From NCBI GenBank assembly GCA_019637095.1, contig JAHBWG010000087.1:1-39097 (forward strand): a DNA stretch of 39,097 nucleotides, given 5' to 3'. Position 1 is the first letter of the stretch, and each line of letters starts with the position of its first letter. The translations under genes were made by a program, and so were the position numbers. The stretch is from Sandaracinaceae bacterium (GTDB lineage: Bacteria > Myxococcota_A > Polyangia > Polyangiales > Sandaracinaceae). Under the pieces are notes generated by a model. The model had not been told where the DNA came from. It worked only from the letters and a program-made list of their open reading frames with translations, and searched no databases. This document shows positions 15,785 through 23,455 of the stretch, in pieces.

Positions 15785-16537
15785 ATGTGGACCCCCAAGG
15801 AGGCCCACGTGTGGGCAGCACAGGTCGACACTCCGTCGGCCGGCAACGTCTGTAGGGACGCCCGCTTGCGTGGCGCAGCCGACCTTCGGCACGACGAGGT
15901 CTTCGGCCAGGCCGGCTGGAACATCGGGCTGTCATTCCATTCGCTCGCACACCTCGCGATGCAGCTTCGGACCGTCTCGATTCCGGGGCACATCGGGTCG
16001 GTGACACCGGGAAAGGTTCGTCGGCTAGCGGTCAACGCGCACGGAGCACCGGGCCGGGTCTACGTGGACGGGAACCACCGCGACGACACGGCCCTCGGCC
16101 TCGCCACTCTGAGCCAGCATGCGAGCGCCCTCGACACCATCCGTGAGATGACCGCGGCGCGTGGCGTGGTCTACTTCATGGGATGCAACGTCGCCGCGGG
16201 TGGGGATGGGCCCGAGCTGCTCCGACGACTCTCGGAGGCGCTGTTGCGCGAGAGGTTCGTCGTCGGGTTCGAACACCGCGGGTATATTCCGCCCGGTGGG
16301 GTGGGCATGAACCGCGAACGGATCACGAGCGGCACGATGTGCATCGAGCCGGGCATGCGCGATGGCGACGGGGTCGGCTCCTCGGGCGAGGCCCGCGGTG
16401 GTGGCCACCCGGGCTGGAGGAACTTGCGTGCCCTTCCCTGGGCCACCGCACACAGCCGCAGCGCGGTGGTCGCCTTCGAGGGTCACATCGTCGGCTCGCC
16501 GCAGATGCCGGCGCAGAGCGTACCGCCATGGTATTGA
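15785..16537 (+). CDS. Caspase-like-fold protein with HG and GCN motifs (250 aa)
   Basis: No signal peptide. Residues about 60-185 look like the CD-clan cysteine-peptidase pattern used by DUF4347, CHAT and C80-like domains: a strand ending in NAHGAPG (H86), a glycine turn (VYVDGN), a helix, then a strand ending in FMGCNVAAGG (C134) and a helix with PELLRRLSEAL. A His/Cys dyad 48 residues apart is consistent with the family, so a protease or structural relative is inferred. Base composition and codon choice are less extreme than in neighbours (more A/T third positions, CGT, TTG, GCA), a hint of transfer. The 3' end overlaps the convergent lipoprotein gene by 55 bp. A TTGCTT and TGATAG pair with 18-nt spacing lies upstream at 15747-15775. 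Confidence 0.65.
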   Translation: MWTPKEAHVWAAQVDTPSAGNVCRDARLRGAADLRHDEVFGQAGWNIGLSFHSLAHLAMQLRTVSIPGHIGSVTPGKVRRLAVNAHGAPGRVYVDGNHRDDTALGLATLSQHASALDTIREMTAARGVVYFMGCNVAAGGDGPELLRRLSEALLRERFVVGFEHRGYIPPGGVGMNRERITSGTMCIEPGMRDGDGVGSSGEARGGGHPGWRNLRALPWATAHSRSAVVAFEGHIVGSPQMPAQSVPPWY

Positions 16538-17082
16538 ACGGGGTATCGCCAGGTGTCGGGGGGCAGGGCATCGACACCGCAGCGCCGGCGCAGCGCCGCC
16601 GCGGCGCCGGGCCAGGTACGGTCGCGCAGCGGAGCGATCGAGATGGACGCCCGATAGGGCTCGTCGTCGACGAAGATCCAGGCGAGGTGGCAGTCCTCCG
16701 AGATCGTGAGCTCGATCGAGCGATCTCCACGCTCGAAACGCAGCCCGAGCTCCGGTTCGGAGCACATCCACGAGCCGCCTACCTCGAGGAGAGCCTCGTA
16801 GACGTCCTGGGCCGCGTGGCGGATCTCGCGCGGGTCACGCTCCTCGACGCGACCGACGATGGGGCGCGAGAGCCGCTCGCCGCAGGGGAAAGCGCGCGCC
16901 GCGCCGGGTGGTTGCCCCGCGGCGAACGAGTGCACCACGAGCCGGTCGGCGCCTTCCATGACCTCGACGAAGTCGTCGGGCAGGAGGTAGCGGATCGCCG
17001 GGTGCTCTCCCGCGGGCGCGCTCGAGCGAGGCTCGCACGCAGCGAGCGCGGTGAAGGCCAAGGTGGCGACGAAACGCTGCAC
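16483..17082 (-). CDS. Hypothetical lipoprotein (199 aa)
   Basis: GTG at 17082 gives a short lipoprotein signal with lipobox ALAAC (Cys16). The mature part has seven further cysteines and two segments with strand character (RSIELTISEDCHLAWIFVDDE and RASISIAPL). The segment CHLAWIFVDDEPYRASISIAPLRD (pieces LAWIFVDD and SISIAPL) is a good search handle. Longer starts extend through the -10 into non-coding sequence and are rejected. Unknown function. The 3' end overlaps the caspase-like gene tail to tail, so one of the two genes has acquired or lost its original stop. Confidence 0.65.
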   Translation of the reverse strand: MQRFVATLAFTALAACEPRSSAPAGEHPAIRYLLPDDFVEVMEGADRLVVHSFAAGQPPGAARAFPCGERLSRPIVGRVEERDPREIRHAAQDVYEALLEVGGSWMCSEPELGLRFERGDRSIELTISEDCHLAWIFVDDEPYRASISIAPLRDRTWPGAAAALRRRCGVDALPPDTWRYPVQYHGGTLCAGICGEPTM

Positions 17083-17090
17083 GGCCGTGG

Positions 17091-17096
17091 AGTATA
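17091..17096 (-). promoter_or_regulatory. -10 hexamer TATACT, near-leaderless start of the 199-aa lipoprotein gene
   Basis: TATACT ends 8 nt before the GTG at 17082; it also lies close to the start of the divergent membrane-protein gene. Confidence 0.5.
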
Positions 17097-17125
17097 GCCG
17101 CGCGCGCCAGGCGGCTCGGTTGTCG

Positions 17126-17767
17126 GTGCGTGCGACCGGATGGCTCGCGCTCAGCGGCGCCGCGATCGGATCCGCGCGCTGCTGGGAGTACGTCCTGCCC
17201 ATGGCCTACTACGTCTGGGCGCAGCCGACGTGGCGCATCGCGCGGATCACGGCGACCACGAAACCGCCGATCACGGCGGCGCTCGCGGTGCTCTTCGGCC
17301 TCGCGGTGCTGTCGCTGGCATCGGCGACGTTCGGTGCCGCGCGGGCGAGCGCGCGCCGCGCTCGCGCCGCGCTCCTCCTGCTCGGAGCCCACCTGCTCGT
17401 CGTCCTCACCGCGATCGTTGCGACGAGCCCGCTCCGGCGAGAGGAAGAACTGCTCGAGAGTGGGATGCTGCGCGCGCGCGACGCCTACGTGTCGGCCTAC
17501 GCCGCGGGGCTCTGCGTCTGGCAGGCCTGGGCCTCGAGCGTCTTCGTGGTCCTCGCCGTGCTGGCCGTCCCACTGCTGCGCTCGAAGGCGGGCGCCGTGC
17601 CGGCGCTGCGCCTCGCCGCCACGTCGCTCTTGGTGCTCGCGCCGTTCTCGTTCGCGTGGCTGGCCGGGGAGTGGACCGTCGCGATCGTCGTCGCGGCGCT
17701 CCCGTTCTGGGTCACGGCGGAGATCCTGGCGAGCCGCGTGGTGGCTCCCCGGAGGCCAACGCGATGA
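17126..17767 (+). CDS. Multi-pass membrane protein of unknown function (213 aa)
   Basis: About five hydrophobic spans are seen: residues 7-30, 49-70, 82-100, 125-150 and 160-195, with short polar loops; the chain ends in a basic tail. I find no transporter or enzyme motif. The start is uncertain. GTG at 17126 keeps all five spans; GTG at 17087 would nearly abut the divergent gene; ATG at 17201, which has TACGTC 6 nt upstream, would remove the first span. Codon bias is weaker than in the flanking genes. The tail of the gene is followed by a 212-nt gap before the Smr gene that holds nothing recognisable apart from the Smr promoter. Confidence 0.6.
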   Translation: MRATGWLALSGAAIGSARCWEYVLPMAYYVWAQPTWRIARITATTKPPITAALAVLFGLAVLSLASATFGAARASARRARAALLLLGAHLLVVLTAIVATSPLRREEELLESGMLRARDAYVSAYAAGLCVWQAWASSVFVVLAVLAVPLLRSKAGAVPALRLAATSLLVLAPFSFAWLAGEWTVAIVVAALPFWVTAEILASRVVAPRRPTR

Positions 17768-17965
17768 GCGTCCCACCTCTCCCCCGCCGCCGCTCGACGA
17801 TCCGGCGGCGCGCGAGGGCCGGCCGACAGGCGCGGCAAGCCGTACGAGAGGCACGCGCGTACGCGTCGAGCTGCGCCGCGACCGCGGCGGTCGCGATCCC
17901 GAGCGTGGTGGCCGCGCTTCGCCGTCGTCCCTCGCGCGCTCGGGCGCGTGGCGAGCCTCACCTGC

Positions 17966-17971
17966 TACGAT
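17966..17971 (+). promoter_or_regulatory. -10 hexamer TACGAT, near-leaderless start of the Smr gene
   Basis: TACGAT ends 8 nt before the GTG at 17980. Confidence 0.55.
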
Positions 17972-17979
17972 CCTGCCGA

Positions 17980-18708
17980 GTGGCTCGCGAGACGAAGAAG
18001 GACGTCGGGACGTCGCTGCGCGATCTCTTGGCCGGGGTCTCACCCGCGCCGCCGCGCGAGGCCGCGAAGCGCGAGCCCGCGAAGGCCCCGCCCGCGAAGC
18101 CCGCGAAGGCGCCGCCCGCGAAGGCGCCCGAGGCGTCGCGTCCGAGCGAGGGCCTGCGAGGCGACGACCGCGTGCGCTTCATGGACGCGATGGTCGGCGT
18201 GCGCCCGCTCGCCGCGCGCACCGTCGCCAAGCGGGTCGCGCGGCCCGCGAGCGCGCAGATCGAGGCGGCGCGCGTGCGCGGCTCCGGCGCCGACGAGGAG
18301 GCTCGCGCTCGGCTCGCCGCGCTCGTCGCGGGCGCGATCCGCTTCTGCGTCGAGCGCGAGGACGATCGCGTGCGCGGCTGGCGCGCCGACGGAGCGGAGC
18401 GCGCCGCGCGCGAGCTCGAGCGTCGCGGCGTCGTGCCCGAGGCGACGCTCGACCTGCACGGGATGCGCGCGGCGGAGGCGGAGCGTGCGCTCGTGCGCTT
18501 CGTGCGCCACCAGCACCGGCGCGGCGTGCGGCGCGTGTGCGTGATCCACGGCAAGGGCCTGCACTCGGAGGGCGGCGCGGGCGTGCTCGCGGACCGCGTG
18601 ATCCACGCGCTGACCGAGGGCGGCGCGGCCCCGGTCGTCACCGCGTTCGCGACGGCGCCGCAGGAGCTCGGGGGCGCGGGTGCGCTGCTCGTGCAGCTGG
18701 TGCGGTGA
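17980..18708 (+). CDS. Smr-domain protein (242 aa)
   Basis: The C-terminal 90 residues form an Smr (small MutS-related) domain: LDLHG at 157-161, HGKG at 190-193 and GGAGALLV at 231-238, the three signature blocks. Smr domains are nucleases or RNA-binding modules; free-standing ones are linked to RNA cleavage at stalled ribosomes and to DNA nicking. The N-terminal part starts with KKDVGTSLRDLL, has a Lys/Pro/Ala repeat (residues 29-51, units of PAKAP) and then FMDAMVGVRPLA, the Pro-rich and DUF-like layout of the E. coli SmrA/SmrB N-terminus. No MutS domain is attached. Its stop overlaps the GTG of the following lipoprotein gene, so the two are co-translated. Confidence 0.9.
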   Translation: MARETKKDVGTSLRDLLAGVSPAPPREAAKREPAKAPPAKPAKAPPAKAPEASRPSEGLRGDDRVRFMDAMVGVRPLAARTVAKRVARPASAQIEAARVRGSGADEEARARLAALVAGAIRFCVEREDDRVRGWRADGAERAARELERRGVVPEATLDLHGMRAAEAERALVRFVRHQHRRGVRRVCVIHGKGLHSEGGAGVLADRVIHALTEGGAAPVVTAFATAPQELGGAGALLVQLVR

Positions 18709-19589
18709 GGCGCGCCTCGCTCATCGTCGCGCTCGCGCTCGGCGCGTGCAGCCGCGGGGTCGACGATCCGTGCGAGGCGCGCCTGCGCGCGATCGAGGAG
18801 CGTCTGACCGCCGCGGCGGCGAGCGCGGCGCCGGCGGGGACGCCGGAGGAGGCCGCGCTCCCGCGCTCGGATCGCGGGGTCCCCTTCGATGGCGCGCCAC
18901 CGCTCCTCGTCGTCGGGGACGAGGTCGTGCTCGCGGGCCGCGGCGTCGGCGGGATCGAAGAGCTCGACGCGACGGGCACGACGCTGCGCCGCGACCTCGC
19001 GCGCTTCGTCGAGGGGCGCGCGCCCGCCGACGAGCCGCTGCTCTTCGCCGTGCTCGCCGCGCCCGACGTGTCGGCCGACGCGCTGGCGCGGCTGCTGCGA
19101 GGCGCGCCGGCGGACGCGCGCTTCGCGCTCGGGGTGCGCGCCGCGCCGCTCCCCGCGCTCGAGGGGGAGCCCGCGTGGGTCGAGAGCGAGACGCGCGCGA
19201 TCCCGGGCCGCCCCGAGGCGCTGCGCGAGCGCCTCGACGCCGCGTGGTCGCGCGCGACCGCGTCGTGCGAGCCGGCGCGCGCGCACGTGCCCGTCCCGCC
19301 CGCGCTGCGCCCCGCCGATCCGCCGCTCGGCGCTCCGTCGGTGCACGCGCTCGTCGCCGCGCTGCGCGAGTGTCGGTGTGGCGACCCGGGCCTCGGCGCG
19401 ATCGAGGCGGTCGCGCGCCGCGCGCTCGTCGGCCCGGACGGCCCCGTGCATCGGCTGCGCGTCACGCTGCGCTTCGGCCTGCCGAGCGACGCCGCGCCGG
19501 CCGTGGAGGTCGAGCCTCACGAGACGGTCGAGGCGTTCGCGCGACGCCTCGAAGGGCGCGAGGGCCCGCTCTGGGTGCGCGCCGAGTGA
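18705..19589 (+). CDS. Hypothetical lipoprotein coupled to the Smr gene (294 aa)
   Basis: GTG at 18705 overlaps the Smr stop (GTGA) and opens a lipoprotein signal with lipobox LGAC (Cys15). A helical segment (CEARLRAIEERLTAAAASA, residues about 22-41) follows, then a domain with LLVVGDEVVLAGRGVGGIEEL and a thioredoxin- or ExbD-like alternation of strands and helices; a second similar region spans residues 205-290 (PSVHALVAALREC, VHRLRVTLRFG). It may hold two ExbD-like units as found in myxobacterial lipoproteins, but this is only a visual impression. The reason for coupling to an Smr protein is unclear; it could be mere packing. Confidence 0.65.
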   Translation: MRRASLIVALALGACSRGVDDPCEARLRAIEERLTAAAASAAPAGTPEEAALPRSDRGVPFDGAPPLLVVGDEVVLAGRGVGGIEELDATGTTLRRDLARFVEGRAPADEPLLFAVLAAPDVSADALARLLRGAPADARFALGVRAAPLPALEGEPAWVESETRAIPGRPEALRERLDAAWSRATASCEPARAHVPVPPALRPADPPLGAPSVHALVAALRECRCGDPGLGAIEAVARRALVGPDGPVHRLRVTLRFGLPSDAAPAVEVEPHETVEAFARRLEGREGPLWVRAE

Positions 19590-19633
19590 GCGCCGAGTGA
19601 GCGCCGCGTGAGCGCCGCCGCCCGGCGTCGCGA

Positions 19634-19639
19634 TAGGAT
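19634..19639 (+). promoter_or_regulatory. -10 hexamer TAGGAT, leaderless start of the SDR gene
   Basis: TAGGAT ends 6 nt before the ATG at 19646. The GGA of the hexamer is too close to the ATG for a normal ribosome site. Confidence 0.55.
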
Positions 19640-19645
19640 GGCGCG

Positions 19646-20425
19646 ATGCACGTGTTGCTCACCGGGGCGTCGAGCGGGATCGGCGAGGGGATGGCGCGAG
19701 TGTTCGCGGAGGCGGGTTGGGATCTCACGCTCGTCGCGCGGCGTCGCGCCGAGCTCGAGCGCGTGGCCGCCTCGATCGAGGGCCGGGTGCGCGTGAACGT
19801 CGTCGCCGCCGACGTCGCGGCGCTCGACGCGCTCGACGCGCTCGTCGGGGCGGCCGAGGCCGAGCTCGGCCCGATCGACGTCCTCGTCAACAACGCCGGC
19901 GTGCAGATCGTCGCGCCGACGGCGAGCGTCGATCCGGCGGACGGCGAGCGGCTCGTGACGGTGAACCTCCTCGCGCCGTTCCGGCTCACGCACGCCGCGC
20001 TCGCCCGCATGATCCCGCGCGGGCGCGGCACGATCGTGGACATCTCGTCGCTCTCCGCGCTCGCGCCGACGCCGGGCATGTACCACTACAGCGCGAGCAA
20101 GGCGGCCCTCGCCGCCGCGTCGGAGTCGCTCCGTGCGGAGGTCCGCCCGCGCGGCGTGCACGTGGTCACCGTCTATCCCGGCCCCATCGAGACGCCGATG
20201 GCGCGGCGCGCGATCGACGCGTACCCCGAGGACCCGACGCGCGGCCTCCCGGTGGGCGACGCGCGCACGCTCGCCGTGCGCATCCGGCGCGCCATCGAGC
20301 GACGTCACGACCGCGTGATCTACCCGCGCGCCTACGGCATCGCGCGGATGTTCCCCGGCACGACGCGCTGGGTGATGGATCACTTCAGCCCGACGCCGCG
20401 CGCCCTGCCGCCCGCCGCGGGGTGA
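19646..20425 (+). CDS. Short-chain dehydrogenase/reductase (259 aa)
   Basis: Classical SDR with a Rossmann fold. The cofactor motif TGASSGIG is at residues 6-13, ARRRAEL after the second strand indicates NADP(H) preference (basic residues), NNAG is at 82-85, and the catalytic set is Ser134/135, Tyr148 and Lys152 (YSASK), with PGPIETPM after it. The fold and motif spacing are complete, so it should be an active oxidoreductase on an alcohol or ketone; substrate cannot be inferred. The C-terminal tail includes RVIYPRAYGIARMFPG, typical of the DltE-like SDRs that act on lipids or envelope precursors. Single gene, 48 nt before the M48 protease gene. Confidence 0.93.
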   Translation: MHVLLTGASSGIGEGMARVFAEAGWDLTLVARRRAELERVAASIEGRVRVNVVAADVAALDALDALVGAAEAELGPIDVLVNNAGVQIVAPTASVDPADGERLVTVNLLAPFRLTHAALARMIPRGRGTIVDISSLSALAPTPGMYHYSASKAALAAASESLRAEVRPRGVHVVTVYPGPIETPMARRAIDAYPEDPTRGLPVGDARTLAVRIRRAIERRHDRVIYPRAYGIARMFPGTTRWVMDHFSPTPRALPPAAG

Positions 20426-20461
20426 CGCGGGCGACCCGTTGGCCGCGCGCGCGGGCGGCCT

Positions 20462-20467
20462 TAGGTT
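20462..20467 (+). promoter_or_regulatory. -10 hexamer TAGGTT, leaderless start of the M48 protease gene
   Basis: TAGGTT ends 6 nt before the GTG at 20474. Confidence 0.5.
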
Positions 20468-20473
20468 CTGCCC

Positions 20474-21298
20474 GTGCCCCGCCGCGTCCGACGTCACCGC
20501 CTGAAGAACCTCGCGCTCACCGGCGTGTGGCTCGGCGCGATCGTCGCGACCGCGGCCGCGGTGGGCTGGGTCCTCGCGGGCGTCGCCGGCGCCGTGGTGA
20601 TCGTCGCGTCGGGCGCGCTCGTCGCCGCGCTCGCGCCCGCGCCGGCGATGGAGCGCGCGCTCTTTCGCCAGGGCGCGCGGCGCGTCTACGCGCCGTGGCT
20701 CGAGGACGCGGTCGCCCAGCTCGCCGCGCGCGCCGGGATCGAGCCGCCCGTCCTGCTCGTCCTGCCCGCCCCCGTTCCCCAGGCGTTCGCGACCGAGGGG
20801 CGGCATGGCGCCGCGATCGCGCTCACCCCCGCGTTGCTCGAGCGGCTCACCCCGCGCGAGGTGATCGCCGTCGTCGCGCACGAGCTCGCGCACCTCGCGG
20901 CCGGCGACCTCGGCCTCATGCGCCTCGCCGCGTTGCTCGGCGGGCTCACGCGCAGCCTCGCGCAGATCGGGTTCTTCCTGCTCTTGATCGCGCTGCCGCT
21001 CACGCTGGCGGCGGGGGTGCCGATCCCCTGGCCGTCGGTGCTCGCGCTGAGCGCCGCGCCGTGGCTCATCCACTTCATGAGCCTCGCCCTCTCGCGCCTG
21101 CGCGAGCACGACGCGGACGCCGCGGCGGTCGAGCTCACCGGAGACCCGCTCGCGCTCGCCTCCGCGCTCGTGAAGATCGAGGCGGCCGCGAGCGGCTCGT
21201 TCTGGGCGCGCCTGTTCCGCTTCGACGTCCCCGAGCGCTGGCGCACGCACCCGCGCACCGAGGCCCGCGTCCTGCGGCTGCGCGAGATGGCCGGGTGA
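20474..21298 (+). CDS. M48-family membrane metallopeptidase, HtpX-like (274 aa)
   Basis: The zinc site HELAH is at residues 136-140 and the third ligand is in the REHDADAAAVELTGDP block (Glu about 211). Two hydrophobic spans at residues 15-55 and two at about 160-205 give the HtpX topology, with the catalytic domain on the cytoplasmic side. HtpX proteases clear misfolded membrane proteins. The chain is a little shorter than E. coli HtpX (about 290 residues). The substrate loop (VLLVLPAPVPQAFATEGRHGAAIAL, pieces PVPQAFATEG and GAAIALTPALLERL) is conserved in form. Convergent with the Ser/Thr kinase gene. GTG start is fixed by the -10 and the basic N-terminus. Confidence 0.9.
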   Translation: MPRRVRRHRLKNLALTGVWLGAIVATAAAVGWVLAGVAGAVVIVASGALVAALAPAPAMERALFRQGARRVYAPWLEDAVAQLAARAGIEPPVLLVLPAPVPQAFATEGRHGAAIALTPALLERLTPREVIAVVAHELAHLAAGDLGLMRLAALLGGLTRSLAQIGFFLLLIALPLTLAAGVPIPWPSVLALSAAPWLIHFMSLALSRLREHDADAAAVELTGDPLALASALVKIEAAASGSFWARLFRFDVPERWRTHPRTEARVLRLREMAG

Positions 21299-21329
21299 GG
21301 GGACGATCCTCGTCATCTCGTCATTCTCG

Positions 21330-21350
21330 GCCCGCGGTCGCTCGGCGGGC
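21330..21350. terminator. Possible bidirectional hairpin between convergent genes
   Basis: GCCCGC at 21330-21335 and GCGGGC at 21345-21350 form a 6-bp stem between the M48 and kinase stop codons. There is no T-run on either side, so factor-independent termination is doubtful. Confidence 0.3.
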
Positions 21351-22616
21351 TCAGCGGAACAGGTAGACCGCCAGGGCCGCGCCGACGCCGGCCATGACGA
21401 GCGCGAGCAGAACGAGCGCGGCCCAGCCGAGCCAGCCTGCGGCGGCCGACGGGCGCGGGGCCTCCTGCTCCGGCGGCGGTGCCACGCTCGGCGACGAGTG
21501 GTCGAAGCTCTCGTAGGTGATCTCCTCGCCACGCAGCGCGGCCGCCCCGACGGCGGTCAGCGCCTGGAACGAGCCGGTGAGCTTCGCCGAGCCGCGCAGC
21601 GGCTTCTTCTCGGACGCGTCGAAGAGGCCGTCGAGGAAGAGCGCGATGCGCTGCTCGCTGACCACCTGCCCGTTCGCGCGCAGCACCTGCTTGAGCGCGG
21701 CGCGCAGCTCGCCCGCGCTCTGGAAGCGCTCGCCGGGGTCCTTCGCGAGCGCGCGGCGCACGATGTGGTCGAGCGCCTCCGGCAGCTCCGGCCGCTCCGC
21801 GCGGATCGACGGGACCGGCTCGCGCACGATCGCGCCGAGCGTGTCGAGCAGCGTGGGGCGGTCGTAGAGCGCGCGCCCGGCCAGGGCCTCGAACAGCACG
21901 ACGCCGAGCGCGAACAGATCCGAGCGCGGATCGACGCCTCGCGACTGCGCTTGCTCCGGCGACATGTAGCCGTACTTGCCGACCGCCGCGCCGCCCGTCG
22001 TCGCGTCCTGCGACGTCTTCGCGATCCCGAAGTCGAGCAACTTGACGTGCCCGCTCCAGTTCATCATCACGTTGTGCGGGCTCACGTCGCGGTGCACGAT
22101 GCCCAGCGCCCTGCCGCCCACGCCCTTGGCGTGGTGCACGTACTCGAGCGCCGCGGCGACCTGCGCCACGATCTCGACGGCGACGGGCCACGGGATGCAG
22201 CTCCCGCGCGCGGCCATGCGCTCGATCACCTCCTGGAGCTGCGGACCCCAGACCCACTCGAGCGCCATGAAGATCGTGCCGTCGATCTCGCCGCACTCGT
22301 ACACGTGGCAGACGTTCTGGTGGTAGAGGCGCACGGCGGTGCGCCCCTCGTCGAGGAACATGCGCAACAGATCGGGGTTGTCCTCCATCTCCGGCAGCAC
22401 GCGCTTGACGACGAGGTGGCGCGCCTTGCCTTGGTCGTCCCACTCGCGCGCGAGGTAGACCTCCGCCATCCCGCCGCGCGCGAGCCGCCCGAGGATCTCG
22501 AAGCGCCCGAAGTGGGCGAGCACCGGGTAGTCGGGGACGGCGGGCTGACTCCAGAAGCTGGTGTCGACCACCGTCCGGAAGTCCTCCTCGTCGTCGAAGA
22601 GATCGTGCTCCACCAT
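21351..22616 (-). CDS. Membrane-anchored Ser/Thr protein kinase, Hanks type (421 aa)
   Basis: The kinase domain covers residues about 39-310. It shows a glycine loop (GRLARGGMAEVYLA), ATP-binding Lys71 in VVKRVLP, HRDVSPHNVMM at 175-185 with the catalytic Asp, DFG at 195-197, and YMSPEQAQ plus DPRSDLFALGVVLFE. HRDVSPHN in place of HRDLKPEN is the common myxobacterial variant and keeps the catalytic residues. A linker of about 80 residues follows and then one transmembrane helix at about 395-419, leaving almost nothing outside, so there is no extracellular sensor domain such as PASTA. It probably phosphorylates cytoplasmic partners at the membrane. TAGCAT lies 18 nt before the ATG. Substrates are not evident from the neighbours. 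Confidence 0.95.
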   Translation of the reverse strand: MVEHDLFDDEEDFRTVVDTSFWSQPAVPDYPVLAHFGRFEILGRLARGGMAEVYLAREWDDQGKARHLVVKRVLPEMEDNPDLLRMFLDEGRTAVRLYHQNVCHVYECGEIDGTIFMALEWVWGPQLQEVIERMAARGSCIPWPVAVEIVAQVAAALEYVHHAKGVGGRALGIVHRDVSPHNVMMNWSGHVKLLDFGIAKTSQDATTGGAAVGKYGYMSPEQAQSRGVDPRSDLFALGVVLFEALAGRALYDRPTLLDTLGAIVREPVPSIRAERPELPEALDHIVRRALAKDPGERFQSAGELRAALKQVLRANGQVVSEQRIALFLDGLFDASEKKPLRGSAKLTGSFQALTAVGAAALRGEEITYESFDHSSPSVAPPPEQEAPRPSAAAGWLGWAALVLLALVMAGVGAALAVYLFR

Positions 22617-22737
22617 CCGCGCGCCCAGCCCCCGATGCTACGCGATCCACCGCGCGCCGGTCATGATCACGGTACGTGTGCGATCTCACTGCACGGCGCG
22701 CCGTGGTCGTCGCGGCGCGCGTGCTCGTCGCAGACCT

Positions 22738-23427
22738 TCAGGCGCTCGCCTTCACGTGCGCCACGAAGCCGCGGACGTCGGCGGCGGGCTCGGAGTACGC
22801 GGCGCCGAGCGCAGCCTCGACGCGGCCGAGGTAGCCGCTCGCCCAGTCCGGCAGGGGCGTGTCGTTCATCGCGAGGAACTCCAGCGTCGCGGCGAGACGG
22901 ATGTCCGCGATGCTCGGCGAGTCGCCGTCGCCGATGAAGCCGTCGCGGATGAAGTAGTCGCGGAAGACCGCGAGCGGCTCCGCGATCGCCTGCTCCGCCT
23001 CCGCGCGCGCCGCCGCCTTCTGCTCTTCGGTCGTGAGCTCCGACGCGGCGACCTCGCCCGGGTAGCAGGGGAAGCCGAGGCGCGGGTAGGTCGCGCGCGC
23101 GACGAGCGGGTAGAGCGTGCCCGTCAGGTAGAAGTTCGCCGAGTCGACGAGGGCGCGGCGGCCCGGGTCCTTCGGATAGAGCGCGTCGAGCCCGTGCGCG
23201 TTCGCGAGGTACATCATGATCGCGCAGCTCTCCCACATCGCGCCGCGCGGGTGCGCGCTCGACTCGATCGCGGGCGTGAGGTGCGCCGGGATCTTCGCCA
23301 TGAACTCGGGGGAGCGCGTCTTGCCCCACGCGTTCTCTTCTTCGAAGGGCAGCCCTGCGGCGCGCAAGAAGACGCGCACGGAGAGGTTGTTGACGCTCGG
23401 GGGCAGCATGTGAAGGTGGACGCTCAT
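22738..23427 (-). CDS. Glutathione S-transferase family protein (229 aa)
   Basis: The N-terminal 80 residues have the thioredoxin-like GST layout (SVNNLSVRVFLRAAGLPFEE, then PAHLTPAIE and WESCAIMMYLA, the last matching the ES-x-A-I-x-x-YL glutathione-site motif), and the rest is the all-helical C-terminal domain with SIADIRLAATLEFL, a typical N-capping-box region. Ser13 or Asn14 may be the activating residue. Last gene of the four-gene leftward operon. The ATG at 23427 is preceded by a strong GAGGAGAG about 5-7 nt upstream. GSTs in catabolic operons often isomerise ring-cleavage products or remove halogens; which applies here is unknown. Confidence 0.9.
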   Translation of the reverse strand: MSVHLHMLPPSVNNLSVRVFLRAAGLPFEEENAWGKTRSPEFMAKIPAHLTPAIESSAHPRGAMWESCAIMMYLANAHGLDALYPKDPGRRALVDSANFYLTGTLYPLVARATYPRLGFPCYPGEVAASELTTEEQKAAARAEAEQAIAEPLAVFRDYFIRDGFIGDGDSPSIADIRLAATLEFLAMNDTPLPDWASGYLGRVEAALGAAYSEPAADVRGFVAHVKASA

Positions 23428-23455
23428 CGGCTCTCTCCTCGCGGTTCGGGTTCGC

